The notes under the pieces: model-generated
The model's input: only the letters and a program-made list of their open reading frames with translations
Told to the model about the DNA's origin: nothing
Database searches by the model: none
Shown: piece by piece, positions 16,333-23,342 of the stretch
Numbering within the stretch: position 1 is the first letter of the stretch
How the letters are laid out: each line of letters begins with the position of its first letter
Program-made: the position numbers and the translations under genes
Source: Eubacterium sp. CAG:252
GTDB lineage: Bacteria; Bacillota; Clostridia; Lachnospirales; Lachnospiraceae
NCBI GenBank assembly: GCA_000436535.1
Contig: FR886307.1
Coordinates: forward strand, 1-27,314
Length of the DNA stretch: 27,314 bases
Reading direction: 5' to 3'

Positions 16333-16875
16333 TCAGCCCGCCATATGCTTTCCGAGAAAGTCAGCAGCTACTTTGACGATACATTTTTCACCGTCTGTAA
16401 ACTTATGTCCTGTGTCGGCTGTCAGCATAATAACAGTTCCAAGCACATCTCCTGCACATATTATCGGGCTTACCGCCTCCTGCCTGCACTCATAATCCGG
16501 CACAACTGATACATATGACGGCTCTCCAAGACTTGCCGCAACACTTCTTCTCTCATCCATAATAATATTCAGCTCTTTAGATATCTGCTTTCCCTGAATT
16601 AGCTTTTTTTCATTGCCAGCCGCCGCTATTACCTGCTCCCTGTCGGTTATTGCAACCGTCATTCCTGTATTAGCCGCCATCGACTCTGCGTATTCCCCTG
16701 CAAATGCAGTTATATCCCTCATCGGTGAATACTTCTTTAAGACTATCTGCCCATCCATATCCGTGTATATCTCCATCGGGTCAGTTTCCCTTATCCTTAA
16801 AGTTCTTCTGATTTCTTTAGGTATAACTATCCTTCCAAGGTCGTCAATCCTGCGCACAATTCCCGTTGCCTTCAT
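16333..16875 (-). CDS. spoVT: Stage V sporulation transcription factor SpoVT
   Basis: SpoVT is an AbrB-type DNA-binding protein that tunes sigma-G-dependent genes in the forespore. The N-terminal swapped-hairpin AbrB domain MKATGIVRRIDDLGRIVIPKEIRRTLRIRE is nearly diagnostic, and a C-terminal GAF-like domain follows (FAGEYAESMAANTGMTVAITDREQVIAAAG...). With the start at 16875 the protein has 180 residues, the usual SpoVT size; GGAGG six bases before this ATG decides the start over the in-frame ATG ten codons upstream. It stands alone between its terminator and the permease gene at 16973. Confidence 0.93.
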   Translation of the reverse strand: MKATGIVRRIDDLGRIVIPKEIRRTLRIRETDPMEIYTDMDGQIVLKKYSPMRDITAFAGEYAESMAANTGMTVAITDREQVIAAAGNEKKLIQGKQISKELNIIMDERRSVAASLGEPSYVSVVPDYECRQEAVSPIICAGDVLGTVIMLTADTGHKFTDGEKCIVKVAADFLGKHMAG

Positions 16876-16972
16876 ATAAAACCTCCATTCCATATACATT
16901 TGCACTGTTTATTTCCATAATTATGCTGTATGGGTAGTATGTGGAAAAGCTGCAGTTTTATTCGTCAATCTG

Positions 16973-17848
16973 CTAATCCGGGTTCTGCCATTCTGCTTTT
17001 TTGCTTATTATGTCCATATGCGATGAATACACTGCCCCTGCTATGGCGCACACCATAATCATTATACACATAATTATAAGCGCCGGTGCTATTTTATAGC
17101 CTGATGGCATATACAGTCCGCTTCTTACGGCCATGCAGTAAAGAGTTACTATAACAGGACTGTCTGAAAATGCTGCAACAACCAGAAAAACCATAACCGC
17201 CATATAGCCGATAGTCGGCGATAATATAAGTCCTATGGTAATCTGTATCATATTAAGTGTCATCGTCATAACAAGACTTGTCCCCATAACCGAAAGCATA
17301 AGCCTTACAATATCCACATTTTCTATATACTTCCTGTCCATATTAAGCATATAACAGCATACGTCCTGTGTCGGACTTATTGAAAAACTTCCTGTACATA
17401 TGCCAGCCACCGCTATAACTATATACATCATTCCATAGCATACAAGCGCTGATACCAGACACCATATGCACTTGCTTATCCACCAGTTAATCCTGCTGCC
17501 TGCCTTTAGAAGAACACTTTTTCCATAGCCGTAAAGGTCTTTTATGACATAATTTCCAACTATAAATGCTATTATAACATTTGGAAATATATATACTGAC
17601 GGTATATCAATATTCATATGTCTGCCTGTTTCTATTTTTTTCATGCCTTTTAACATCCACATAACCATATCGCCACACGTATATGACTCAATATGCCTGT
17701 TCGTCTTACATCGTATTATAAAGCTTACAATACACACTATGTATACAATAAGCAGCATAGCGTACTTTTTCCACTGATATATAATCCCCTGTCTTATATC
17801 ATATGCTATCTGCTGCCTAAGTATCCTTAACTTTGAATGTTTTGTCAT
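16973..17848 (-). CDS. ABC-2-like permease protein, unassigned
   Basis: A 291-residue polytopic protein with about six hydrophobic segments (AMLLIVYIVCIVSFII, VYIFPNVIIAFIVGNYVI, CLVSALVCYGMMYIVIAVAGI and later ones). A cytoplasmic stretch KDLYGYGKSVLLKAGSRINWWISKCIW between helices resembles the segment of ABC-2-type permeases where the protein contacts its ATPase. I start it at the ATG at 17848, which has GGGGG a few bases before; a GTG at 17869 lacks such a site. It follows the 17873-18643 gene by 24 bases, so both likely form the last part of the accessory operon. No ATPase gene is nearby. Function unknown. Confidence 0.75.
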   Translation of the reverse strand: MTKHSKLRILRQQIAYDIRQGIIYQWKKYAMLLIVYIVCIVSFIIRCKTNRHIESYTCGDMVMWMLKGMKKIETGRHMNIDIPSVYIFPNVIIAFIVGNYVIKDLYGYGKSVLLKAGSRINWWISKCIWCLVSALVCYGMMYIVIAVAGICTGSFSISPTQDVCCYMLNMDRKYIENVDIVRLMLSVMGTSLVMTMTLNMIQITIGLILSPTIGYMAVMVFLVVAAFSDSPVIVTLYCMAVRSGLYMPSGYKIAPALIIMCIMIMVCAIAGAVYSSHMDIISKKAEWQNPD

Positions 17849-17872
17849 ATATCCCCCTTTCCTACGCACCGT

Positions 17873-18643
17873 TTAATTATTTTCCAGAAATTCTTTTTTC
17901 TTTAGCCTGACAAGCAGGCTTGTGACAATCAATACACTGACTGATGCAACAATCGGAAGCAATATATTATTAGGTATATTAATTCCCTTCCTGTACAGAC
18001 CATAGCTTATAACTGACTTTCTCCATAATAAGCCCTTCGATATCTGGTTCAGCTTGTCATTGGACTGTATAAGCATAACAACAATGGCACACAGATATCC
18101 GACCCACTTCTTATCTGATATCCACCATAAAGCCATCATAATAAGTCCCATAATAAAAAACACACTGAAGGACTGCAATATATATGTAAAACTTATAAAC
18201 GGAAGTGATGGCGGAAACTGGCACAACTGCCTTGTCTGGTCGAAGCATCTGCTATCCTCGATATTCCAGTTATATACCGTATGTGTAAGCAAAAGACCAC
18301 TCACTGTTGCTACAATATATGTATATATTGCTGCAATCGCACACATAAGTGCAAGGTCTTTAACACATTTCTTCCATATGCTGCTCTTATTCTTATATCT
18401 TATAACCATCATTGCAGAAAAGTTATGCCTTTCCACATATAATATATAAAATAATACAAACGGAACAAGCACAGGTCCTGTACCATACATACTCAGGTTA
18501 ATGTATACATCATACAGGCATGGCGATAAACCATAAAACAGATTTTTTCTTGTCATCACCGGAATAAAAACAGTTATCATAATAAGAAGTCCTATTGACA
18601 TACCAGTGTCATTAACCATAAGCAGCTCTTTTATTTTCTTCAA
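17873..18643 (-). CDS. ABC-2-like membrane protein, unassigned
   Basis: A polytopic protein of about 256 residues: SIGLLIMITVFIPVM, GPVLVPFVLFYILYV, LALMCAIAAIYTYIVATVSGLLL, FSVFFIMGLIMMALWWI, YLCAIVVMLI and a last segment before the tail RLKKKEFLENN. The segment VIRYKNKSSIWKKCVKDL between helices again resembles the ABC-2 permease coupling region. The likely start is the TTG at 18643 (TTG AAG AAA), eight bases after GAGGGGG; the GTG three codons earlier overlaps that site. It lies 41 bases after the 18685-19293 gene and before another permease gene, apparently in one operon. Substrate unknown. Confidence 0.72.
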   Translation of the reverse strand: MKKIKELLMVNDTGMSIGLLIMITVFIPVMTRKNLFYGLSPCLYDVYINLSMYGTGPVLVPFVLFYILYVERHNFSAMMVIRYKNKSSIWKKCVKDLALMCAIAAIYTYIVATVSGLLLTHTVYNWNIEDSRCFDQTRQLCQFPPSLPFISFTYILQSFSVFFIMGLIMMALWWISDKKWVGYLCAIVVMLIQSNDKLNQISKGLLWRKSVISYGLYRKGINIPNNILLPIVASVSVLIVTSLLVRLKKKEFLENN

Positions 18644-18684
18644 TAACAACACCCCCTCTTAATAATCTGACCTTATATAATTCA

Positions 18685-19293
18685 CTAATCATCAATATCG
18701 CAGGAGTCATCAACCCCGTGAAATACAATAGCTTTATGGTCGGGATATACTGACAGGTCAATATAAAAGTCTGACTTTATGAGCTTTTTCTGGTTTACAG
18801 GTCTTGAAGGAGAATTAGCAACTGTGAAATATATTACTATCTCTTTTTCCTCACCAGGCATAATTACAGTATCTTCATCACTGTTTACGGTTATTGCCTG
18901 ACCCTGATTAGAATATCCCACCGGATATCCTGTAAGCTGGAGATTGGGAAGTATATCAAGTTCTACTACCTTCTTACTGTCTGATACATTTTTCATATTA
19001 AACTTTGCTACAAACCATCTTCTGTCTTTATACTTATCATCATTACGAATCCAATTATCCTGACTAACAGTCTGATACCTGCTCTTAAAGCCGGCTGCAT
19101 CCATATAAGACAGTTCCTCTGCTGTTATCTCCATTCCCCCATATTCAACCGTATCCCCTTTAGAATAGAAGTCCTCTGCCGGCTGTGGAAATCTCCGATT
19201 AACATTAATATATCCGGTTATACAGGCAGCAAGCCATACCACCAGTATAACTATGTACACAATATGTCTTTTCTTAAGCCTCTTATATTGCAT
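18685..19293 (-). CDS. Membrane-anchored extracytoplasmic protein, module 2 (paralogue of 21204-21782)
   Basis: A 202-residue protein with one N-terminal membrane segment (IVYIVILVVWLAACITGYI) and an extracytoplasmic beta-rich domain. Landmarks shared with its paralogue are INVNRRFPQP, KGDTVEYGGMEI, LPNL, YPVGYSNQGQA, EEKEIVIYFTV, KSDFYIDLSVYPDHKAIVFHGVD. The pattern recalls small telokin-like/DUF5027-type proteins of Clostridia, named from memory and not verified. It starts inside the permease gene (11-base overlap), with GGAGAGGGGT before the ATG, as in module 1. It probably works with that permease at the membrane. Confidence 0.75.
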   Translation of the reverse strand: MQYKRLKKRHIVYIVILVVWLAACITGYINVNRRFPQPAEDFYSKGDTVEYGGMEITAEELSYMDAAGFKSRYQTVSQDNWIRNDDKYKDRRWFVAKFNMKNVSDSKKVVELDILPNLQLTGYPVGYSNQGQAITVNSDEDTVIMPGEEKEIVIYFTVANSPSRPVNQKKLIKSDFYIDLSVYPDHKAIVFHGVDDSCDIDD

Positions 19294-20107
19294 CCCGCTT
19301 CACCCCTCTCCATAAATATATAACAACATCAAAAACAACTATCACCACTATAAATATCACATAACTCTGCCAGTAATTAGGTGTGAGCTGTGCCATATTG
19401 AACAGCCTTCTTGGCGCAAGTCCATGTATGGCATTAATTGAACTCCATGTTGATGCCACGTTCATAAATTCACAAAGAATTGTTGGAAATAGTAACACTA
19501 CAAATGTATTATTCATCCACAGCGAAACCACAAGCGATATTGTTGCAAGCAGTCCGGCGCACACAAACTCCAGTATGAAGTAAAGCAGATAATATACATA
19601 CATATTTTTATAAAAAATTGACGACCACATAGCACCAGCACCTATTTCAAACGATGATGTCTTCCATAAAAAGGTTGGAACGATAGCCGATGTAGATACA
19701 AAGTTAATAAAAAGTGGAAATACAACTATAGCCCCACCAGTAAGAAACACTGCGGCAAGCTTGGCTACAAGATAATTAATTCTCTTTGTCCTTACATAGT
19801 AGTTATTGATTATTCCAGAACGTTTGTCTGTATAATAGCTTGCTGCATATGGTATAGCCACAAGCAAAGGTACAACACGGTTAAATACTTCATAATAAAC
19901 ATCAGTATTGGCTCCCAGCCATGTATCTATAACTGTATATGGGAAGTGCAGCCAGTTATACCAGTAGAATTCCAATGGATTAATGGCATGCCTTACACCC
20001 ACATTAAAAAACTGTACCAGAGAAATCAGACATCCTATAGCAAGTGCTACCTTGAACGCTGTGCCCTCAAATGCCCTTTCTATTTCTATTTTTAACATCT
20101 GCTTCAC
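19283..20107 (-). CDS. ABC-2-type permease-like protein, module 2 (paralogue of 21769-22590)
   Basis: A 274-residue polytopic protein with about six hydrophobic segments. The N-terminus MKQMLKIEIERAFEGTAFKVALAIGCLISLVQF and the loop GIINNYYVRTKRINYLVAKLAAVFL fit ABC-2-type permeases. It is alignable over full length with the module 1 permease, most positions identical by eye. The start is a GTG with AGGAGG ten bases upstream; the paralogue uses ATG at the same place. It follows the lipoprotein gene by 30 bases and overlaps the next gene. No ATP-binding subunit is encoded in the window, so it needs one from elsewhere or works without. Confidence 0.8.
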   Translation of the reverse strand: MKQMLKIEIERAFEGTAFKVALAIGCLISLVQFFNVGVRHAINPLEFYWYNWLHFPYTVIDTWLGANTDVYYEVFNRVVPLLVAIPYAASYYTDKRSGIINNYYVRTKRINYLVAKLAAVFLTGGAIVVFPLFINFVSTSAIVPTFLWKTSSFEIGAGAMWSSIFYKNMYVYYLLYFILEFVCAGLLATISLVVSLWMNNTFVVLLFPTILCEFMNVASTWSSINAIHGLAPRRLFNMAQLTPNYWQSYVIFIVVIVVFDVVIYLWRGVKRDAI

Positions 20108-20137
20108 AACCCTGCTACCTCCTCTGTTATCCTGTTT

Positions 20138-20980
20138 TTAATCTTTTTTCTTTATATCAAGCTTCACAAGCTGTTTCTGTGTCCATATTCCACGCTCACC
20201 ATTTTTTGAATTCTCAAATGCACCTAAGTACGCATTGTTTAACATTTCTCCATCTGTTTCCACGTCATCTATTATCTCTTTATTTTCCTCATTATTATGG
20301 CTTTTATACCTAACTACTCTACTCTCATCTATAAACATAATAGTGACTATATCCTTGCTTTCTTTAGGTTGAAATGTTACTTTATCCCAAAAATGTTCCT
20401 GCCAGTCATTCGGCTTGTCTATCAATACTCTCTTATCTATTATATAAGAATATTCAATTTTATTATTTTCATCATATCTTATATCATAAAACCAAAGTGA
20501 TGGCGGACTAAACGTATTTTCTTCGTCCAATTCATTATAAATGTGATATTTAATAATCAGTCCTTTCTGCGCTACACCACGTCTTCCAATTCCAAATGTC
20601 CCATCTTCATTTATATAACCCGGATATACTTTTTTTGCATATTCATATATCTTTTCTGCTGAGTCCTCATCTGTATAATCCTTTATATCATTAAAATTAT
20701 CTGTTATTACTGCTTCTTCAACTGTTGCCCATAACTTTGATGACCATTCTGACACATCTATCTTTTCCCCTGCCTCCTGCAACTCTGGCAGTTCTTTTCC
20801 GTCCGGAAGCTTCTCATATAGCATATAATCATGCCACTTTGGCTCTTTTTCAACATATTCTGCTGTTGTCGCCTCTGTTGATGCCATTGAGTATATATCA
20901 TCTATGCTCTTCGCCCCGCACCCGTTAAGAAGCATTACACATGTCAGCATGACTGGTATTATTAATGATTTTCTTTTCAT
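20138..20980 (-). CDS. Lipoprotein, first gene of module 2
   Basis: A 280-residue predicted lipoprotein: MKRKSLIIPVMLTCVMLLNGCGAKS has a lipobox LNGC with Cys21 as the lipidated residue. The mature part is acidic and hydrophilic, with no recognised domain; segments EDSAEKIYEYAKKVYPGYINEDGTFGIGRRG and PSLWFYDIRYDENNKIEYSYII stand out. It would sit on the outer face of the membrane. GGAGGG before the ATG is strong. It is the first gene after the module 2 LytTR-type promoter and occupies the slot held in module 1 by an unrelated secreted protein. It may be an immunity or substrate-binding component, which is inference. Confidence 0.75.
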   Translation of the reverse strand: MKRKSLIIPVMLTCVMLLNGCGAKSIDDIYSMASTEATTAEYVEKEPKWHDYMLYEKLPDGKELPELQEAGEKIDVSEWSSKLWATVEEAVITDNFNDIKDYTDEDSAEKIYEYAKKVYPGYINEDGTFGIGRRGVAQKGLIIKYHIYNELDEENTFSPPSLWFYDIRYDENNKIEYSYIIDKRVLIDKPNDWQEHFWDKVTFQPKESKDIVTIMFIDESRVVRYKSHNNEENKEIIDDVETDGEMLNNAYLGAFENSKNGERGIWTQKQLVKLDIKKKD

Positions 20981-20999
20981 ACTAATCCCTCCTTTTTTT

Positions 21000-21011
21000 A
21001 GAAACGTTTCT
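21000..21011. promoter_or_regulatory. Perfect palindrome AGAAACGTTTCT, possible repressor operator
   Basis: A 12-bp perfect palindrome with central CG in the 5' leader of the module 2 lipoprotein gene, between the -10 element and the ribosome binding site. The shape (GAAACGTTTC) resembles operators of LacI-family repressors. Module 1 lacks it. Confidence 0.45.
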
Positions 21012-21013
21012 TG

Positions 21014-21089
21014 AATTTATTCTATCATATATTTTTTCCTATATTAGCTAGATGTAATAATTGGTCGTTTTTTGGTAAACTTTGGTCAA
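21014..21089 (-). promoter_or_regulatory. LytTR-type activated promoter of module 2
   Basis: On the minus strand three ACCAA elements (21082-21086, 21072-21076, 21061-21065) are spaced 10 and 11 bases. About 36 bases after the last is a -10 like TAGAAT (21019-21024), with no -35 consensus. This layout fits an activator-dependent promoter of a LytTR response regulator. The block is 73/76 identical to 23143-23218. Confidence 0.65.
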
Positions 21090-21148
21090 ATCCCTCTCTA
21101 TTAACAAAGTGCCTCTATTTTCTATCTATTCATATTACAATTTAAAAA

Positions 21149-21188
21149 AGCTGCCAGTTTGACTAAATAAGACTTCACACTGACAGCT
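21149..21188 (-). terminator. Terminator after module 1
   Basis: On the minus strand AGCTGTCAGTGTGA pairs imperfectly with TCAAACTGGCAGCT, followed by TTTTTT. It lies 15 bases after the stop of the 21204 gene and is homologous to the hairpin at 23289-23328. Confidence 0.85.
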
Positions 21189-21203
21189 ACCAAATATTTT
21201 TAT

Positions 21204-21782
21204 TTATATTTTACTATCCACTCCATTAAATACAAATGCTTTATGTTCTGGATATAACGAAAAATCAAGATAAAATTGAGACTCTAAAAATTTTTTACGT
21301 CTTTCTTGTCTTACTTGTCCATTACCAACTGCAAAATAAATAATCACCTCTTTTTCCTCTTCCAAACTGAATTTCAACTGTTTATTATCTTTTAAAGCGT
21401 ATGCCGAACCTTGGTTCATATATCCTATCGGATAAGCTACCATAGCTATATTAGGCAAAATATCTGTTTCAAAATCAATTACTTTATCAGATACATTTTT
21501 AACATCTAATTTTACTACCAACCAATTTCTCCCCTCCTTTTTTTTTATATTAATTTCAGGATAATTGTCTATCATACCATCGTCATTCTTATAAAGTATT
21601 TCTTCTGCTTTTATTTGCATCCCCAAATATTCAACAGTATCACCCAAATAATAATATTTGTCTATTGGCTTAGGAAATCTATTATTAACATTAATATTTC
21701 CAATAACACAAACTATCAACCAAATTCCAACTATAACCATCCATAATATATATTTTTTATTTATTTTATTATAATGTATCAT
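21204..21782 (-). CDS. Membrane-anchored extracytoplasmic protein, module 1 (paralogue of 18685-19293)
   Basis: A 192-residue protein with one N-terminal membrane segment (YILWMVIVGIWLIVCVIGNI) then INVNNRFPKPID, LGDTVEYLGMQIKAEE, LPNIAMVAYPIGYMNQGSA, EEEKEVIIYFAVGNG and ESQFYLDFSLYPEHKAFVFNGVD, each matching the module 2 protein. The ATG overlaps the permease gene by 14 bases, with GGAGAGGGG upstream. Base composition is much lower in GC than in the module 2 copy (18 of 60 G+C in 21481-21540). A terminator follows directly, so it ends the module 1 transcript. Confidence 0.75.
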   Translation of the reverse strand: MIHYNKINKKYILWMVIVGIWLIVCVIGNINVNNRFPKPIDKYYYLGDTVEYLGMQIKAEEILYKNDDGMIDNYPEINIKKKEGRNWLVVKLDVKNVSDKVIDFETDILPNIAMVAYPIGYMNQGSAYALKDNKQLKFSLEEEKEVIIYFAVGNGQVRQERRKKFLESQFYLDFSLYPEHKAFVFNGVDSKI

Positions 21783-22590
21783 GTTTTACCCCTCTCCACA
21801 TATACATAACCACATCAAGAAAAATTATTATCAATATAAATAACACATAACTTTGCCAATAATTAATTGCCAACTGAGTCATACTAAATAATCTACTTGG
21901 TTTCATGCCTCTTATAGTATTACTTGTTGCCCAGCCTGTTACAACATTCAAAAACTCACATAATACTATTGGAAAAAGAAGCAATACAAATGTATTATTT
22001 ATCCATAAAGAAATCATAAGCGGTATAGTTGCTAATAATCCTCCACATATAAATTCTAATATAAAATACAACAAATAATATAAATAAATATTAGAATAAT
22101 ATATATCCGACCACATTGCATTAGCATTTATTTCACTTCCACCTGGCCAAACTAATGTTGGAAGAATTGCAGACGTAGAAACAAGATTAATAAAAAGTGG
22201 TAATACTGCAATCACTCCTCCTGATAAAAACACAGCAATAAGTTTTGCAATAAGATAGTTAATCCTTTTTGTTCTTATATAATAATTATTAATTATTCCT
22301 AACTTTCTATCTATATAATAACTTGACGCATATGGTATAACAACTAATAATGGGAGTATTCTAATATACACCTCATAATATGCATCGCTAACAGCTCCCA
22401 TCCATGTATTAACTATAGTATATGGAAAATCTAATCCATTGTAAAAATAAAATTTCATTGGATCCATAGCATGTTTAATTCCGACATTTATAAACTGCAA
22501 TATAGAAATCAAACATCCTATTATAAGTGAAACTTTAAACGCAGCCCCACTAAAAGCTCTTTGTATTTCTATTTTCAACATCTGTTTCAT
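21769..22590 (-). CDS. ABC-2-type permease-like protein, module 1 (paralogue of 19283-20107)
   Basis: A 273-residue polytopic protein starting MKQMLKIEIQRAFSGAAFKVSLIIGCLIS. It has about six membrane segments and the conserved cytoplasmic GIINNYYIRTKRINYLIAKL loop. It aligns over its whole length with the module 2 permease, yet the DNA is strikingly AT-rich (15 of 60 G+C in 22081-22140, 9 of 60 in 22261-22320). GGGGG lies about 12 bases before the ATG. It follows the secreted-protein gene by 60 bases and overlaps the membrane-anchored gene. It may export or protect against the secreted product of the preceding gene; that role is inferred from position. Confidence 0.8.
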   Translation of the reverse strand: MKQMLKIEIQRAFSGAAFKVSLIIGCLISILQFINVGIKHAMDPMKFYFYNGLDFPYTIVNTWMGAVSDAYYEVYIRILPLLVVIPYASSYYIDRKLGIINNYYIRTKRINYLIAKLIAVFLSGGVIAVLPLFINLVSTSAILPTLVWPGGSEINANAMWSDIYYSNIYLYYLLYFILEFICGGLLATIPLMISLWINNTFVLLLFPIVLCEFLNVVTGWATSNTIRGMKPSRLFSMTQLAINYWQSYVLFILIIIFLDVVMYMWRGVKHDTL

Positions 22591-22650
22591 AGTAATATAT
22601 CCCCCTTTACTTAAGACTCTTATGTTAAACTCTTTCTTCTAGCTATACCA

Positions 22651-23109
22651 TTAATATCCACTACAATTATCAGGACTCCACTCTCCTTTATATCCCACAC
22701 ACTCATCCTCTTTAAGCTGCCCTACGATTGATGCAAAGTTCTTACCATTTTCCCTAACTGTATTCCTTATATATTTTTTATCCCCAACATAAAACCCTTT
22801 CGCATAACTACAACACAAAGGATCTTTACTATAATTACTTTCATACCCATATACATATGCGTTATATCCAATATCTGCATTATCACTATATACACAACTC
22901 ATCCATGCTGCTGATGTATCATCTTTATATCTTCTAGAAGTTTCATTCGTTCCACCTCTTTCAAAACTAAAACTAAAATATGTATCACTATTATTAGCAG
23001 CATATGTTTTTATTCCATGTACACTTATAATTCCAATCATACATACAAATACTACTTTTAATCCAACACCTATAACCCCAAACTTCCTAAATCCATTACT
23101 TTTTGTCAT
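22651..23109 (-). CDS. Small secreted Cys-containing protein, first gene of module 1
   Basis: A 152-residue protein with an N-terminal signal peptide (basic MTKSNGFRKF, then GVIGVGLKVVFVCMIGIISVHG, cleavage likely near TYA-ANN). The mature part of about 114 residues has the pattern DTYFSFSFERGGTNETSRRYKDDTSAAW and five cysteines (SC, LCC, EC, NC), which could form disulfides. The early pattern recalls small secreted DUF2712-like or lactococcin-972-like proteins that often travel with dedicated permeases; this is from memory and unverified. GGAGG ten bases before the ATG gives the start. It is first after the LytTR-type promoter, so it may be the effector or a signal under control of the upstream two-component system. 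Confidence 0.7.
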   Translation of the reverse strand: MTKSNGFRKFGVIGVGLKVVFVCMIGIISVHGIKTYAANNSDTYFSFSFERGGTNETSRRYKDDTSAAWMSCVYSDNADIGYNAYVYGYESNYSKDPLCCSYAKGFYVGDKKYIRNTVRENGKNFASIVGQLKEDECVGYKGEWSPDNCSGY

Positions 23110-23142
23110 AGTATATATACCTCCGTATACTTTTATTATTTA

Positions 23143-23218
23143 AATTTATTCTATCATATATTTTTTGCCATATTAGCCAGATGTAATAATTGGTCGTTTT
23201 TTGGTAAACTTTGGTCAA
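23143..23218 (-). promoter_or_regulatory. LytTR-type activated promoter of module 1
   Basis: On the minus strand three ACCAA elements at 23211-23215, 23201-23205 and 23190-23194, spaced 10 and 11 bases, then TAGAAT (23148-23153) as -10 and no -35. The same cassette precedes module 2 at 21014-21089 with only three mismatches in 76 bases. The LytTR regulator encoded at 24751-25512 is the obvious candidate to bind. Confidence 0.65.
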
Positions 23219-23288
23219 TTTCTTCCTTTTTTACAAAGAGCTTCTATCTTCTATCCCAATTTTCTGTCCGCTCAGATTACAACAAAAA

Positions 23289-23328
23289 AGCTGCCAGTGT
23301 GAATGAATAAAATTTCACACTGACAGCT
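23289..23328 (-). terminator. Terminator after the histidine kinase gene
   Basis: On the minus strand AGCTGTCAGTGTGAA pairs with TTCACACTGGCAGCT (one mismatch), followed by TTTTTTG. It lies 14 bases after the kinase stop codon and separates the regulatory genes from module 1. Confidence 0.9.
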
Positions 23329-23342
23329 CCTAGATTAATTTA

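Noticed and set aside
21014..23328. Paired repeats considered as ends of an insertion sequence or transposon
   Set aside because: The repeats are direct, consist of terminator and promoter parts, and enclose no transposase or integrase.
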